A stretch of 7,155 nt of DNA, taken from NCBI GenBank assembly GCA_007127275.1, contig SKZP01000559.1, positions 1-7,155 of the forward strand. The letters run 5' to 3'. Below the pieces are notes generated by a model. It worked only from the letters and a program-made list of their open reading frames with translations. It made no database searches and was not told where the DNA came from. The stretch is from Planctomycetota bacterium. Lineage in GTDB: Bacteria; Planctomycetota; UBA8742; SKZP01. Each line of letters begins with the position of its first letter. Positions within the stretch are counted from its first letter, which is position 1. Of the stretch, positions 1 to 7,102 are shown one piece after another. The position numbers were made by a program, and so were the translations under genes.

Positions 1-3000
1 GCTGCGTATCCGACTCAAGCGCCTCATCCGCAATCAGCAACAACCACTCGCGCGTTTCGACGTCCGCAAGCGGCACCGCAAGCATCTCCGCCGGCGGTGG
101 CTCACCTACAGGCACCACCACATTCCGCAACTCGGCACGAATCTTTTCGTGCTCTTCCACAACCTCGTCCGGTGACGCCGCAGCATTGGCCAACAATGCC
201 GCCATGCGCTCGCGCAGCGCGGCCAGGGCGAGCAGCCACTGAAGCCGCTCCTCGAGCCTCTCCACGTAGCGCTCCAACTGCGCGACCAACTCCGGCTCCT
301 CGAGGTCGCCCCGCGCTGCGGAAAGCGTATCCCGTGCGGCCTCAACGACCGAGGGATCCTCGGAGAGAAGTGCGGCCTCGGCAATCTCCCCTAGCTCGCC
401 GAGGCGCAAACTAAGAATGCGCTCGCGCAGCTCTTCTCGCGTCGGCTCCAGCGCGTCGACGACCTCGGCGTTTCGTTCTGCCTCCAGCGCGGTAAGAAAC
501 TCCGCCTCAACCGCCTCGGCCACCTCCAATTCGTCCGCCGCAATGCCGGGTTGCGCAAGCCCCTCGAGTTCGGCAATCCGAAGCTCCAGCCAGCGTGCCT
601 GAAGCCGTTCGGCGAGATCCTCACCGTGGGCAAGGACTTCCGCATGTTCGACGCCGGCCACGGCGTCCTCGACCCGTTGCCGGACTCGCAGTACCTCTCG
701 CGGCACCTCGGTCTCGAGGCCGGGCTGCGCCAGCGCGTCCAGGTCGGCAATGCGCAACGCAAGCCAATGAGCTTGCAACTCGTCCAAGAGTTCCTCGCCG
801 TGGGCGACTACTTCGGTATGTTCCGCCGCGTCGACGGCATCTCCCAGGCGTCGAAGCACGCGCGCCGCCTCTCGCGGCCTGTCCGCTTCGAGACCCGGAT
901 TCGCAAGCGCATCAAGCTCGGCAATGCGCAGCGCAACCCAATGCACCTGCAATTCCTCGACGAGACGCTCCCCGGCGGCCACGACCTCCCCATGCTCCTC
1001 GTCGGCCACCGACTGCTCCACTTGCCGTTGCACGCGAGTGACCTGCACGGGACGCTGTGTGTCAAACCCGGGCGTGGCCAGCGCCTCGAGCGCCGCAATC
1101 CGAAGCGACACCCAGTGCTCCTCGAGCTCGGCACGCATGTCCTCGCCAGCCGCAATGACTCGCGGATCCTCCTCGGCGGCAAGCTCGTCCGACAGTTCCG
1201 CTCGCGCCGCCTCAAGAACGTGTACCGCCTCTGCCGCCAGGCCGCGCTCGGCAATCTCGCGCAGGGCAGCAATGCGCAGCGCGGCCCAGTGGGTCTGCAA
1301 GTCCTCGACGAGGCTCTCCCCAGCGGCAACGACCTCCGGATACTCTTCCTCCGCCACCGCCTGCTCGAGCCGCCGTTGCACACCGGCGACCTGTTCCGGC
1401 TGCTCCGCCTCGAAGCCGGGCTCGGCCAGCGCCTCCAATGCGCCAATCCGCAACTCACGAATCCGCGCGTGCAAGGCCTCGACGACCGGCTCCACCAACG
1501 GATTCAGCGCCGCTCCACCCACTTCCGCGACGCGCCGCTGCACCTCGGCTAGCGCCGCTTGGGCGTCGCCAAGGCCACTTTCCGGCTCGAGCCCCGGTTG
1601 TGCGGCAAGCTCCACCCACCCCAGCAACATGTCGAGACGCATCGCCTCGAGCTCCTCGTGATGTCGGGAAAGCGCGCGCTCGTCGCGAAACTCGACAATC
1701 TCGTCGCGTACCGCCAAGAAACCGCTGTTACGCGCACGCGCCTCCTCTGCCGCCTCACGCAGCCGCGCCATCACCTCGTCGAGCTCGGCGAACCTACTTC
1801 GCCGTTTTTCCAACTCCTCAAGCACATCCGCGAACAACGTCCCGTATTCCGCCTCGTTTTCTCCCTCGGCGAGAAAGTCGTGGCTCTCCTCGAGGACGGC
1901 ATCAATGGGCTCGAGCTCGGTTTCGTCCAGCGCCGCCTCCGCCTGGGCAAGCAAGTCCTGCACGTGTTGCCAGCGCTGGTGTTCCTGATACAGCATCCAG
2001 CCGTAGATGCCGCCGGAGACCAGCAACGCCACAAGCACCGTGAGCACGGCAGCGTTGCGCACGCGTTTGCGCCGGTGGTTGCGCGCCACGAGCGCCTCGT
2101 CAACGCGCTGTCCAACCTCGCCGAGTGACTCCAGCTGGGTGTCGTACCACGCGAGGATGCGTCCTTGCGCGCCGAGATACGAATCCAACCGCTTAAACGG
2201 CTCGCGGCTCCCCGCGGCCGTGGCGGCAACCTCGGAGATTTCGCTTTTGTGCCCGCCGCGCACGCGCTTCGAGTCGAGATCCGCCTCCATTCGCTCGCGT
2301 ATCTCGTGCCAGGCAAGGGCAAGTTCCTGGCAGCTCCCGGCCGCCGACTCCGCACGCTTCACTTGCTCGGCGAGCAGGTCCGCGTACTCGAGCGTCGGCG
2401 CCGCCTCCTTCTGCACCGCCTGCAACTCCGACTGAGCGCCGGCAAACCGCGGAGCCTCCGCCGCCTCGACGCTTTCCGGGCTGAACGACCCGAGCCCGTC
2501 CAAGGCCCGCCCTGGGGCGGCAGCGAGTACGTCGAGGTCGACGCGAATGCGCTTGGCCATGCGCACAGCCTTGCCGAGCGCTTGGCGCGGGGTCACGCTG
2601 CCTGGGTGTCCGAAGCGCTTCGAGGTGTGCAGCTCGTTCAACGACGCACCGACGCGCTCCGCCTCCTGCTTGGGCCCGGGAGTCTCTTCCGCCCCCTGCA
2701 ATGTCTGCTTTAGGCCGTTGACCTGTGCGAGCTGCTCCTCAATGGCCTTGAGTTCCTCGCGGTGCTCGTTCACCTTCTGCAGCAACGGCTGCAACGTATA
2801 ACGGTCCTCCTCGTTCAAAAGCGCCTCCGCCGCCTGGCGCTTTTTCTCCACATTCGCCGAACTCTCCTGCTCGAGCGCAGCATACAAGAGAGCAAGCAGG
2901 TCATGCCGAGACTTCGCGAGGTCCCGCAACGGCTGCTTCACCTCCGCCGGCACGAGCGTATCCAGTTCAAGCGCCTCGAGCACCCCCCTGGCCTCGGCGA

Positions 3001-4489
3001 CACTCGCCTCGCCGTTGGCGCACAGGCTGTCTACCTTCGCTTTCAGGCCCTCGTAGGCCGCTCGGATGGCCTCTTCGCGCGAAAGCGCCTCGAGAATCTT
3101 CTGTTTGTGCCGCAACAACTCGCCGTGTTTCGGCTTCAACGAATGCTCGGGCACGGTTTCCAGCAGCCCTTCGAGTCGTCGCAGCGCATCATCCACCGGC
3201 TCGAGGTCGTTGCCGGCAAGCGCCGCCGAAATGGCCTGCTCCAGCGCGGCCAATTGCTGCTCGTAATGTGCCTGCACCTCCGACTGGAGCTTGCCGAACT
3301 CGCTTCCGGCTTCCCGTTCCGTCTCCGGCAGTGACTCGAACAGCTTCAGAACGCGCCACGCCGGTGCCGGCTCCGCCTTGGAGAGCGCCTCGGCAACCAT
3401 GTCGCGCAGCTCTTGCTTGAGCCCGGCGAGCAACTCTTCGAGCTTACGGCGCGCCGGCTGCAACGCCTCGCCGCTCGGCCGCTCGGGATCCAACAAGTCG
3501 AGGGCGCCGAGCAGGTAGACAATCCGCTCGAACTCCGGCCGCTCAATCCCCGCCTCACAGTGCTCAATCAGTCGCGGAATGAACGGCTTACGGCGCGCGT
3601 GCACCTCGTCGAGAAAGGCGCCCAACGTCGGTAGCGGATGCTTGCCGTGCAAGTCCTCGAGAGAGCCGACGGCGCGGTCAATCTCGCCGAGCGCCTGCGC
3701 AATGGGGTAGGCCTCCGCGGATTCGGGCGAGACCTCCAAAATAAAGCGCAACCGCTCGAGTTCCCGCGCCACCAACTCGTTGTAGCGCTGCTCAATCCGC
3801 GGCAAGTAATCCTTTTGAAGGTGGTGCGGGTCGTGCTCGACCGCTTCGGTTAGGTCGCGGCAAACCTCGGCAAGAAAGTCAATCTTGTCGCTACGCAGCG
3901 CCTTGCGCACATTGCGGAACAACTGCCAAGAGCCCGCGTCGACATACTCCTCCGGTCGCATACGCGAAAGATACCGCGCCGCAACGGCAAGGTCGTCGAG
4001 TGACTCATGCAGCTTCATCGGATCCGCAGGCACCACGGCGAGGCGGTTCAACCGCTCGGCCTCGTTAATCGGCGCATTGAGCCCCCACACCTCGAGGTGC
4101 TGCTTCGCAAGCCGCGCAAACTCCGCAATCCCCGCCTGCATGTTCGGCAACGAATCCTCGACGAACTGGTCCAGAATCCGAATCAACGGCGCGGCCACCT
4201 CTGGCACCTCGATCAAATCCCCCTCAATCGAGGCAATCATTCGAGCGCCCACGCGCGTACGCGTCACCGCCGTCGTGTGACCGGTACTCGCGCCGCTGCT
4301 GCTGCTACCGTCGCCACGCGTCGTGCCTGTCCTCGTCGCGCCGTCTTTGCCTTTGGCACCGTTCGCATCTTCCCCCTCCCCGTCCTTCGAGGACGAGGCG
4401 CGCGGCGAGGGTGCAATGGCCTCGAACATGTCGTCCGAATCTTCTTCCGGCCCGGGTCCGGGAACCAGGTCGTTTTCGAGTAAGGACAC
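1..4489 (-). CDS. Giant single-pass membrane protein with helical repeats (C-terminus outside the window)
   Basis: A stop-free frame of 1,496 codons runs from GTG 4489 to the left edge; the C-terminus is missing. I read every codon and found no frameshift. The first upstream in-frame stop is TGA at 4600-4598. GTG is chosen because GGAG lies 9 nt upstream; TTG 4525 and ATG 4429 are alternatives. Layout: residues 10-75 are low-complexity (Gly, Ser, Thr, Asp, Glu), probably disordered; about 80-800 are charged and helical with a Pro/Gly break near 604; 806-811 is the basic patch RRKRVR; 813-834 is one hydrophobic segment; 835 to 1496 is acidic, helical and holds 58-residue tandem repeats from 955. 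The basic patch predicts N-in/C-out. All four cysteines precede the membrane segment. No enzymatic motif is visible and I do not recognise a family. A structural or scaffolding role in the cell envelope is inference. It diverges from the TPR-like gene at 5040. Confidence 0.93.
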   Translation of the reverse strand, partial: MSLLENDLVPGPGPEEDSDDMFEAIAPSPRASSSKDGEGEDANGAKGKDGATRTGTTRGDGSSSSGASTGHTTAVTRTRVGARMIASIEGDLIEVPEVAAPLIRILDQFVEDSLPNMQAGIAEFARLAKQHLEVWGLNAPINEAERLNRLAVVPADPMKLHESLDDLAVAARYLSRMRPEEYVDAGSWQLFRNVRKALRSDKIDFLAEVCRDLTEAVEHDPHHLQKDYLPRIEQRYNELVARELERLRFILEVSPESAEAYPIAQALGEIDRAVGSLEDLHGKHPLPTLGAFLDEVHARRKPFIPRLIEHCEAGIERPEFERIVYLLGALDLLDPERPSGEALQPARRKLEELLAGLKQELRDMVAEALSKAEPAPAWRVLKLFESLPETEREAGSEFGKLQSEVQAHYEQQLAALEQAISAALAGNDLEPVDDALRRLEGLLETVPEHSLKPKHGELLRHKQKILEALSREEAIRAAYEGLKAKVDSLCANGEASVAEARGVLEALELDTLVPAEVKQPLRDLAKSRHDLLALLYAALEQESSANVEKKRQAAEALLNEEDRYTLQPLLQKVNEHREELKAIEEQLAQVNGLKQTLQGAEETPGPKQEAERVGASLNELHTSKRFGHPGSVTPRQALGKAVRMAKRIRVDLDVLAAAPGRALDGLGSFSPESVEAAEAPRFAGAQSELQAVQKEAAPTLEYADLLAEQVKRAESAAGSCQELALAWHEIRERMEADLDSKRVRGGHKSEISEVAATAAGSREPFKRLDSYLGAQGRILAWYDTQLESLGEVGQRVDEALVARNHRRKRVRNAAVLTVLVALLVSGGIYGWMLYQEHQRWQHVQDLLAQAEAALDETELEPIDAVLEESHDFLAEGENEAEYGTLFADVLEELEKRRSRFAELDEVMARLREAAEEARARNSGFLAVRDEIVEFRDERALSRHHEELEAMRLDMLLGWVELAAQPGLEPESGLGDAQAALAEVQRRVAEVGGAALNPLVEPVVEALHARIRELRIGALEALAEPGFEAEQPEQVAGVQRRLEQAVAEEEYPEVVAAGESLVEDLQTHWAALRIAALREIAERGLAAEAVHVLEAARAELSDELAAEEDPRVIAAGEDMRAELEEHWVSLRIAALEALATPGFDTQRPVQVTRVQRQVEQSVADEEHGEVVAAGERLVEELQVHWVALRIAELDALANPGLEADRPREAARVLRRLGDAVDAAEHTEVVAHGEELLDELQAHWLALRIADLDALAQPGLETEVPREVLRVRQRVEDAVAGVEHAEVLAHGEDLAERLQARWLELRIAELEGLAQPGIAADELEVAEAVEAEFLTALEAERNAEVVDALEPTREELRERILSLRLGELGEIAEAALLSEDPSVVEAARDTLSAARGDLEEPELVAQLERYVERLEERLQWLLALAALRERMAALLANAAASPDEVVEEHEKIRAELRNVVVPVGEPPPAEMLAVPLADVETREWLLLIADEALESDTQ
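59..1627 (-). repeat. Tandem array of 58-residue (174-bp) helical repeats inside the giant gene
   Basis: The post-membrane domain is built of head-to-tail units. Unit starts, as first base on the minus strand, are 1627, 1450, 1276, 1102, 928, 754, 580, 406 and a degenerate one near 232 (residues 955, 1014, 1072, 1130, 1188, 1246, 1304, 1362 and about 1420). The first unit is 59 residues; the next seven intervals are exactly 174 bp. A typical unit opens with RIAxLxALAxPG[FL], has RVQRxxEQxVAxEE in the middle, then EVVAxGExLxExLQ, and ends in HWxAL. Five central units keep the Trp near position 55; the outer units are more diverged. A still weaker unit may start at 1795. Each unit looks like a shorter helix, an acidic turn and a longer helix, an alpha-solenoid or coiled-coil arrangement. 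The length fits neither TPR (34) nor spectrin (about 106). The array may continue past the left edge. Confidence 0.92.
1988..2053 (-). other. Single transmembrane segment of the giant protein
   Basis: Residues 813-834 of the minus-strand protein form the only long uncharged hydrophobic run (AAVLTVLVALLVSGGIYGWM and neighbours). It is preceded by RRKRVR at 806-811 and followed by a charged, helical stretch. By the positive-inside rule the roughly 810 residues before it should be cytoplasmic and everything after it extracytoplasmic. The lack of cysteine after this point and four cysteines before it agrees with that topology. Confidence 0.85.
4260..4462 (-). other. Low-complexity, probably disordered N-terminal tail of the giant protein
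   Basis: Residues about 10-76 are dominated by Gly, Ser, Thr, Asp, Glu, Lys and Pro, with PGPGPEEDSDD near the start and four consecutive serines at 62-65. Those serines are encoded by four identical AGC codons, read as a GCT trinucleotide run at 4295-4306 on the plus strand. There is no hydrophobic or heptad pattern until about residue 80. Because the N-terminus is predicted to be cytoplasmic, this would be a flexible cytosolic tail. Confidence 0.65.
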
Positions 4490-4498
4490 GCCAACGAT

Positions 4499-4502
4499 CT
4501 CC
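4499..4502 (-). promoter_or_regulatory. Ribosome-binding site deciding the GTG start
   Basis: On the minus strand GGAG precedes the GTG at 4489 by 9 nt. The alternative TTG at 4525 follows a pyrimidine-rich stretch with no purine-rich site. The ATG at 4429 has only a loose GAAGAAG upstream, so GTG is the best-supported start. Confidence 0.6.
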
Positions 4503-4670
4503 GTGCTTTGGAAGTCGCAAACCAACGGAAAAAAGACAGAAGCTGCCAGGCAAGGCCGCGCCCACAAATGGTAGCAGCTTGGCAAGGGCGAAGCGAGTCA
4601 CAACGGGGTGGGCGGTGCATTCTCCCAACGAGCAATTGCAAGCCCGGAGACCGAGCCGCGGGCCGCGGTT

Positions 4671-4683
4671 CGTGGGACCCACG
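4671..4683. repeat. Short perfect palindrome (6-bp arms)
   Basis: CGTGGG-A-CCCACG is a perfect inverted repeat with a single central base. Just downstream GGGT-TTCG-ACCC (4690-4701) gives a small stem with a TTCG loop, and the pair is bracketed by two copies of GGCCGCGG. It could be an operator or a structured leader of either divergent gene, or chance in GC-rich DNA. Confidence 0.4.
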
Positions 4684-4872
4684 CGTTGAGGGTTTCGACC
4701 CACAGGCCGCGGCACGTTGGCTTTTCCGGATTCCAACCGGCTCGCGGTGTAGAGCGTCTTCCGAATGTTGGGCGAGTCTCCGCGCCGGCTTGCGCGCAAC
4801 GTACCCGTCTAAAACCGTCGGGGGGCAACCCGCATGTTGATTGAATGCGCCGTCGTATTCCGCCGGCGGGAC

Positions 4873-4895
4873 GGGCTGGGCGCGGAGGCCCGCCC
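4873..4895. repeat. GC-rich hairpin, possible dispersed intergenic repeat
   Basis: GGGCTGGGC, a 6-nt loop GCGGAG, and GCCCGCCC form an 8-bp stem with one bulged T. No T-tract follows, so it does not look like an intrinsic terminator. The surrounding sequence (GC-rich from about 4860 and ending CCCTACG) has the look of short extragenic palindromes found in many copies in some GC-rich bacterial genomes. Only one copy is visible here, so that status is inferred. Confidence 0.45.
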
Positions 4896-4968
4896 TACGC
4901 ACGTGGTTCCGCCCAAACATTGTTGCTGAAACAAGTACCGGCTCTTACCCGCACGGCCAGGAGAGGCT

Positions 4969-4996
4969 TTGGCGCGCGTCTTGCGTCGTGTATGCT
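4969..4996 (+). promoter_or_regulatory. Candidate sigma70-like promoter for the 640-residue gene
   Basis: TTGGCG (4969-4974), a 16-nt spacer, and TATGCT (4991-4996) give a reasonable -35/-10 pair. Transcription would start near 5003, leaving a leader of about 37 nt that contains the ribosome-binding site. It is the best match in the region but is unsupported by other data. Confidence 0.4.
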
Positions 4997-5026
4997 GTGC
5001 AGGCGCTCCTCCCCCGGGGTTTGTGC

Positions 5027-5031
5027 GAAGG
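5027..5031 (+). promoter_or_regulatory. Ribosome-binding site deciding the ATG at 5040
   Basis: GAAGG lies 8 nt upstream of ATG 5040. The same frame is open further left to an ATG at 4845, but the extra 65 residues would be a basic, Gly/Pro-rich stretch encoded by the hairpin region, with no ribosome-binding site. The shorter start also places the membrane anchor close to the N-terminus. Confidence 0.65.
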
Positions 5032-5039
5032 CGTACGAC

Positions 5040-6962
5040 ATGACGTCCAATCACCTTCCCGGTTCACTCTCCGGCCTCGACCATCACTCCGCGCGCGGTT
5101 TCCGACTCACGCGGCAGTCGGCGGCGGAACTGATTGCCACGGCTCTGCTTGGCATTGTAGCGCTGATCCTGATTGTCGTAACGGTGCTCGGGTTCATCTT
5201 CGGCCAGGCGATGCGCGACGCCTCCACCTACCTGGCGCGCCACCAGATGGAAAGCGCCCGTGACGCCGCCGCCCGAGCCGTCGAAGCGGACTCGTCCAAT
5301 CCGTATGCGCTCTCCACCTTTGCCGGCACGAGCCTACGTACCGGGGAGTTCGAGGTTGCGCAGAACGCCTACAAAGCCATGGCGACGCTGCGGCGAACGC
5401 GCTTTGCCGAGTCGCAACTCGGTGAAGCCACCGTCTTGCTGAGCGACCCGTCGACGGCCGGGCGCCCCGCGACCCTGTCGAGTGCGCGCAGCCTGTTAAA
5501 CGACCTGCGCGACGACCCCGACGCTCGCGTGATGCTCGGCCAACTCGCGCTCGACCAAGGTGAGTACGAAGCGGCGCGCGGTCACTTCGAAGCCGCGCTG
5601 CGCGGCAGTGACGAAGCGGCGGCCCCCAGCGCCCAAGGTGCCGTGGTCGCCTACAACGGACTCGGCGTCGCCATCCTTACCGAGCCGGAGGCGCGCCGCG
5701 ACCCCCAACGGATTGCCGAGGCACTCGCGCACTTCCACACCGCGTTGGCCTACCGCCAACCGTGGGTAGCGCCGTTGATCAACCGCGACCGCACCGTCTC
5801 CCTGTGGTTGCGCGCCGCAAGCGCCGAGGTCGACGACCGCCGGCAACTGCGCGAGCTGTTGCGCGACGCGCGCGCGCTACACGGTGCGTCGCTCGAAGAG
5901 TATGCCGACTACGACCTCCGCCGCTACGAGCGCACTTTTTGGGCCGAATATGTCGCCGTTTCCGGACCGGGCGAGCGCGGTCAGATCATGATGGGCCGTT
6001 TTGCGAGAGAACCGCTCGAGATGAACCGTCGAGCCACCCTGCGCCCCGCGGTGCTGGACGTACAACTTGCCGCGCTTGCCGGCGGCGGCACGTTGGAGGA
6101 GGCCAACCGTTTGCTCCGCGACGCCAAGGAGGAGTTTGCGAGGATGGAGTACCGCTGGGGCGAGCGGTGGGCCACGAAGGTGAACCGGGTCGTCGCCAAA
6201 CTGCGCGCGCTGCAAGCGGGTGTGCGCGAAGCGGGGCGCTCCGGGCAGGTGCGCGACCTTACCTCCCTGCTAGATGAACTGCTCGAGGAGGAGTTCGAGC
6301 GCACACCGGAAAAGATGCAACCCGCATTGCTTACCGCATACTGGGTGGTCCTCGGCGAAGCCGCCGTAGAAATCCTCGGAGGAGGCGTCGACGTGCCCGC
6401 GGTACTGGAGCACGTGCGCAGCCTGTACCTTTTCGAGCGCCTTGCCGAGTTCGAAGGGGACGGAGCCGTGAGCCGTTGGTGGCTACCCTTCGTCGAAGGG
6501 CACCTCGCCGTGCTCGAGACGTCGGCGGAAAGTGAGCCAGGCGACTACGACATCGCGGAGATCACGCGGCTCACCGAGGCAGCCGGCCAACTGGCTGCGC
6601 ACCTGCCTGCGGACGTGGCACCACCTCTCGCGCAGGAGGTAGCGCTGCCGGATGCTGCGGAGAACATTGTCCGTTTGCCGGGAGAGGTTCGCTTCGGCGA
6701 GGTGGCGACGCTCATAAGATTGTATGAGCGGCTGTTGCGGGATTTCGCAACGGAGGTCGTGCAGCGAGTGAGTGACGCGAAGACGGAGGCCGAGAAAGAA
6801 ACCTACCGGCGCAGCCTCGTGACGCTCGAAGCCGTGCGTGCCCGCCTGCTTGGCTACCTGATTGCGACGGGCTCCAGCACCCTGGACGACCGCGCGGTTC
6901 GCGACGAACTCAACAGCGCCGCCGACCGCATCCGCGACGCTCGCCGGCACCTGGAGGACTAA
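5040..6962 (+). CDS. Membrane-anchored TPR-like helical protein, 640 residues
   Basis: The start is ATG 5040 (GAAGG 8 nt upstream); the stop is TAA at 6960-6962. Residues 1-29 are a short polar, basic segment containing RLTRQ. Residues about 30-54 are one strongly hydrophobic segment (LLGIVALILIVVTVLGFIFG) with no signal-peptidase or lipobox site, so it is probably an uncleaved anchor with the body outside the cytoplasm. Residues about 66-116 resemble two TPR hairpins; about 160-189 (ARVMLGQLALDQGEYEAARG, then HFEAAL) is the clearest TPR; about 202-240 is a further one. The rest is helical and highly charged, with no catalytic motif seen. There is no cysteine in the whole protein. TPRs mediate protein-protein contacts, so an adaptor or assembly role is plausible, but I do not recognise a family and the partner is unknown. 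The divergently transcribed giant protein has the same predicted topology and is the obvious candidate partner. The stop codon abuts an inverted-repeat element. Confidence 0.93.
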   Translation: MTSNHLPGSLSGLDHHSARGFRLTRQSAAELIATALLGIVALILIVVTVLGFIFGQAMRDASTYLARHQMESARDAAARAVEADSSNPYALSTFAGTSLRTGEFEVAQNAYKAMATLRRTRFAESQLGEATVLLSDPSTAGRPATLSSARSLLNDLRDDPDARVMLGQLALDQGEYEAARGHFEAALRGSDEAAAPSAQGAVVAYNGLGVAILTEPEARRDPQRIAEALAHFHTALAYRQPWVAPLINRDRTVSLWLRAASAEVDDRRQLRELLRDARALHGASLEEYADYDLRRYERTFWAEYVAVSGPGERGQIMMGRFAREPLEMNRRATLRPAVLDVQLAALAGGGTLEEANRLLRDAKEEFARMEYRWGERWATKVNRVVAKLRALQAGVREAGRSGQVRDLTSLLDELLEEEFERTPEKMQPALLTAYWVVLGEAAVEILGGGVDVPAVLEHVRSLYLFERLAEFEGDGAVSRWWLPFVEGHLAVLETSAESEPGDYDIAEITRLTEAAGQLAAHLPADVAPPLAQEVALPDAAENIVRLPGEVRFGEVATLIRLYERLLRDFATEVVQRVSDAKTEAEKETYRRSLVTLEAVRARLLGYLIATGSSTLDDRAVRDELNSAADRIRDARRHLED

Positions 6963-6996
6963 GGAGCTGTCAGGAAATTACTTCCGAAAGTTGAGC
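6963..6996 (+). repeat. Left terminal inverted repeat of the element
   Basis: This 34-bp arm begins GGAGCTGTCAG and ends GTTGAGC. It differs from the reverse complement of the right arm only at arm positions 12 and 24, where it has G and the other has A. Confidence 0.88.
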
Positions 6997-7102
6997 GTTA
7001 CGAGCGAAGGCTATGCAAGGCGGAGGAAGGTGAGCAGCGAAGGCGTGACGAGTCCGGTCGAGCAGCGCAACCGACGACAACGACGCAGAGCCGCGCGCAG
7101 TA

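Larger units (their letters stand above)
4490..5039. other. Divergent intergenic region, no gene seen
   Basis: This 550-bp stretch separates the two divergent start codons. Short open frames occur on both strands, but they overlap one another, lack ribosome-binding sites, and have compositions typical of chance frames in GC-rich DNA. I find no tRNA or riboswitch-like fold. It holds the ribosome-binding sites of both genes, a candidate promoter for the right-hand gene, a 13-bp palindrome and a GC-rich hairpin. I could not identify a convincing -35/-10 pair for the minus-strand gene. Confidence 0.7.

Noticed and set aside
808..1458. A 216-codon minus-strand frame rich in Arg and Ser in the repeat region
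   Set aside because: It is an out-of-frame shadow of the giant gene. Its Arg/Ser/Trp composition and its periodicity derive from the 174-bp repeats in the true frame.
551..1552. A 333-codon plus-strand open frame opposite the repeat region, with further long plus-strand frames at 1559-2128, 2165-2713, 2762-3334 and 4007-4483
   Set aside because: All are codon-aligned antisense of the minus-strand giant gene. They are broken repeatedly by stops, while the minus frame is open throughout. Their apparent repeats are mirror images of the 58-residue units.
59..1627. The 174-bp periodicity as a CRISPR array or non-coding satellite
   Set aside because: The units show protein-level conservation in an open frame with no short invariant repeat alternating with unique spacers.
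4660..4740. A possible tRNA, suggested by TTCG and GGATTCCAACC-like strings
   Set aside because: No acceptor, D or anticodon arms can be drawn around these strings on either strand, and there is no canonical GGTTCGAATCC arm.
4264..4920. A 218-codon minus-strand open frame overlapping the start of the giant gene
   Set aside because: It lies in a different frame, is rich in Arg, Pro and Ala as chance GC-rich frames are, has no ribosome-binding site, and overlaps the better-supported GTG start.
4845..5039. A 65-residue N-terminal extension of the 640-residue protein from ATG 4845
   Set aside because: It has no ribosome-binding site, runs through the GC-rich hairpin and the candidate promoter, and would bury the membrane anchor nearly 100 residues in. 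ATG 5040 has a well-placed GAAGG.
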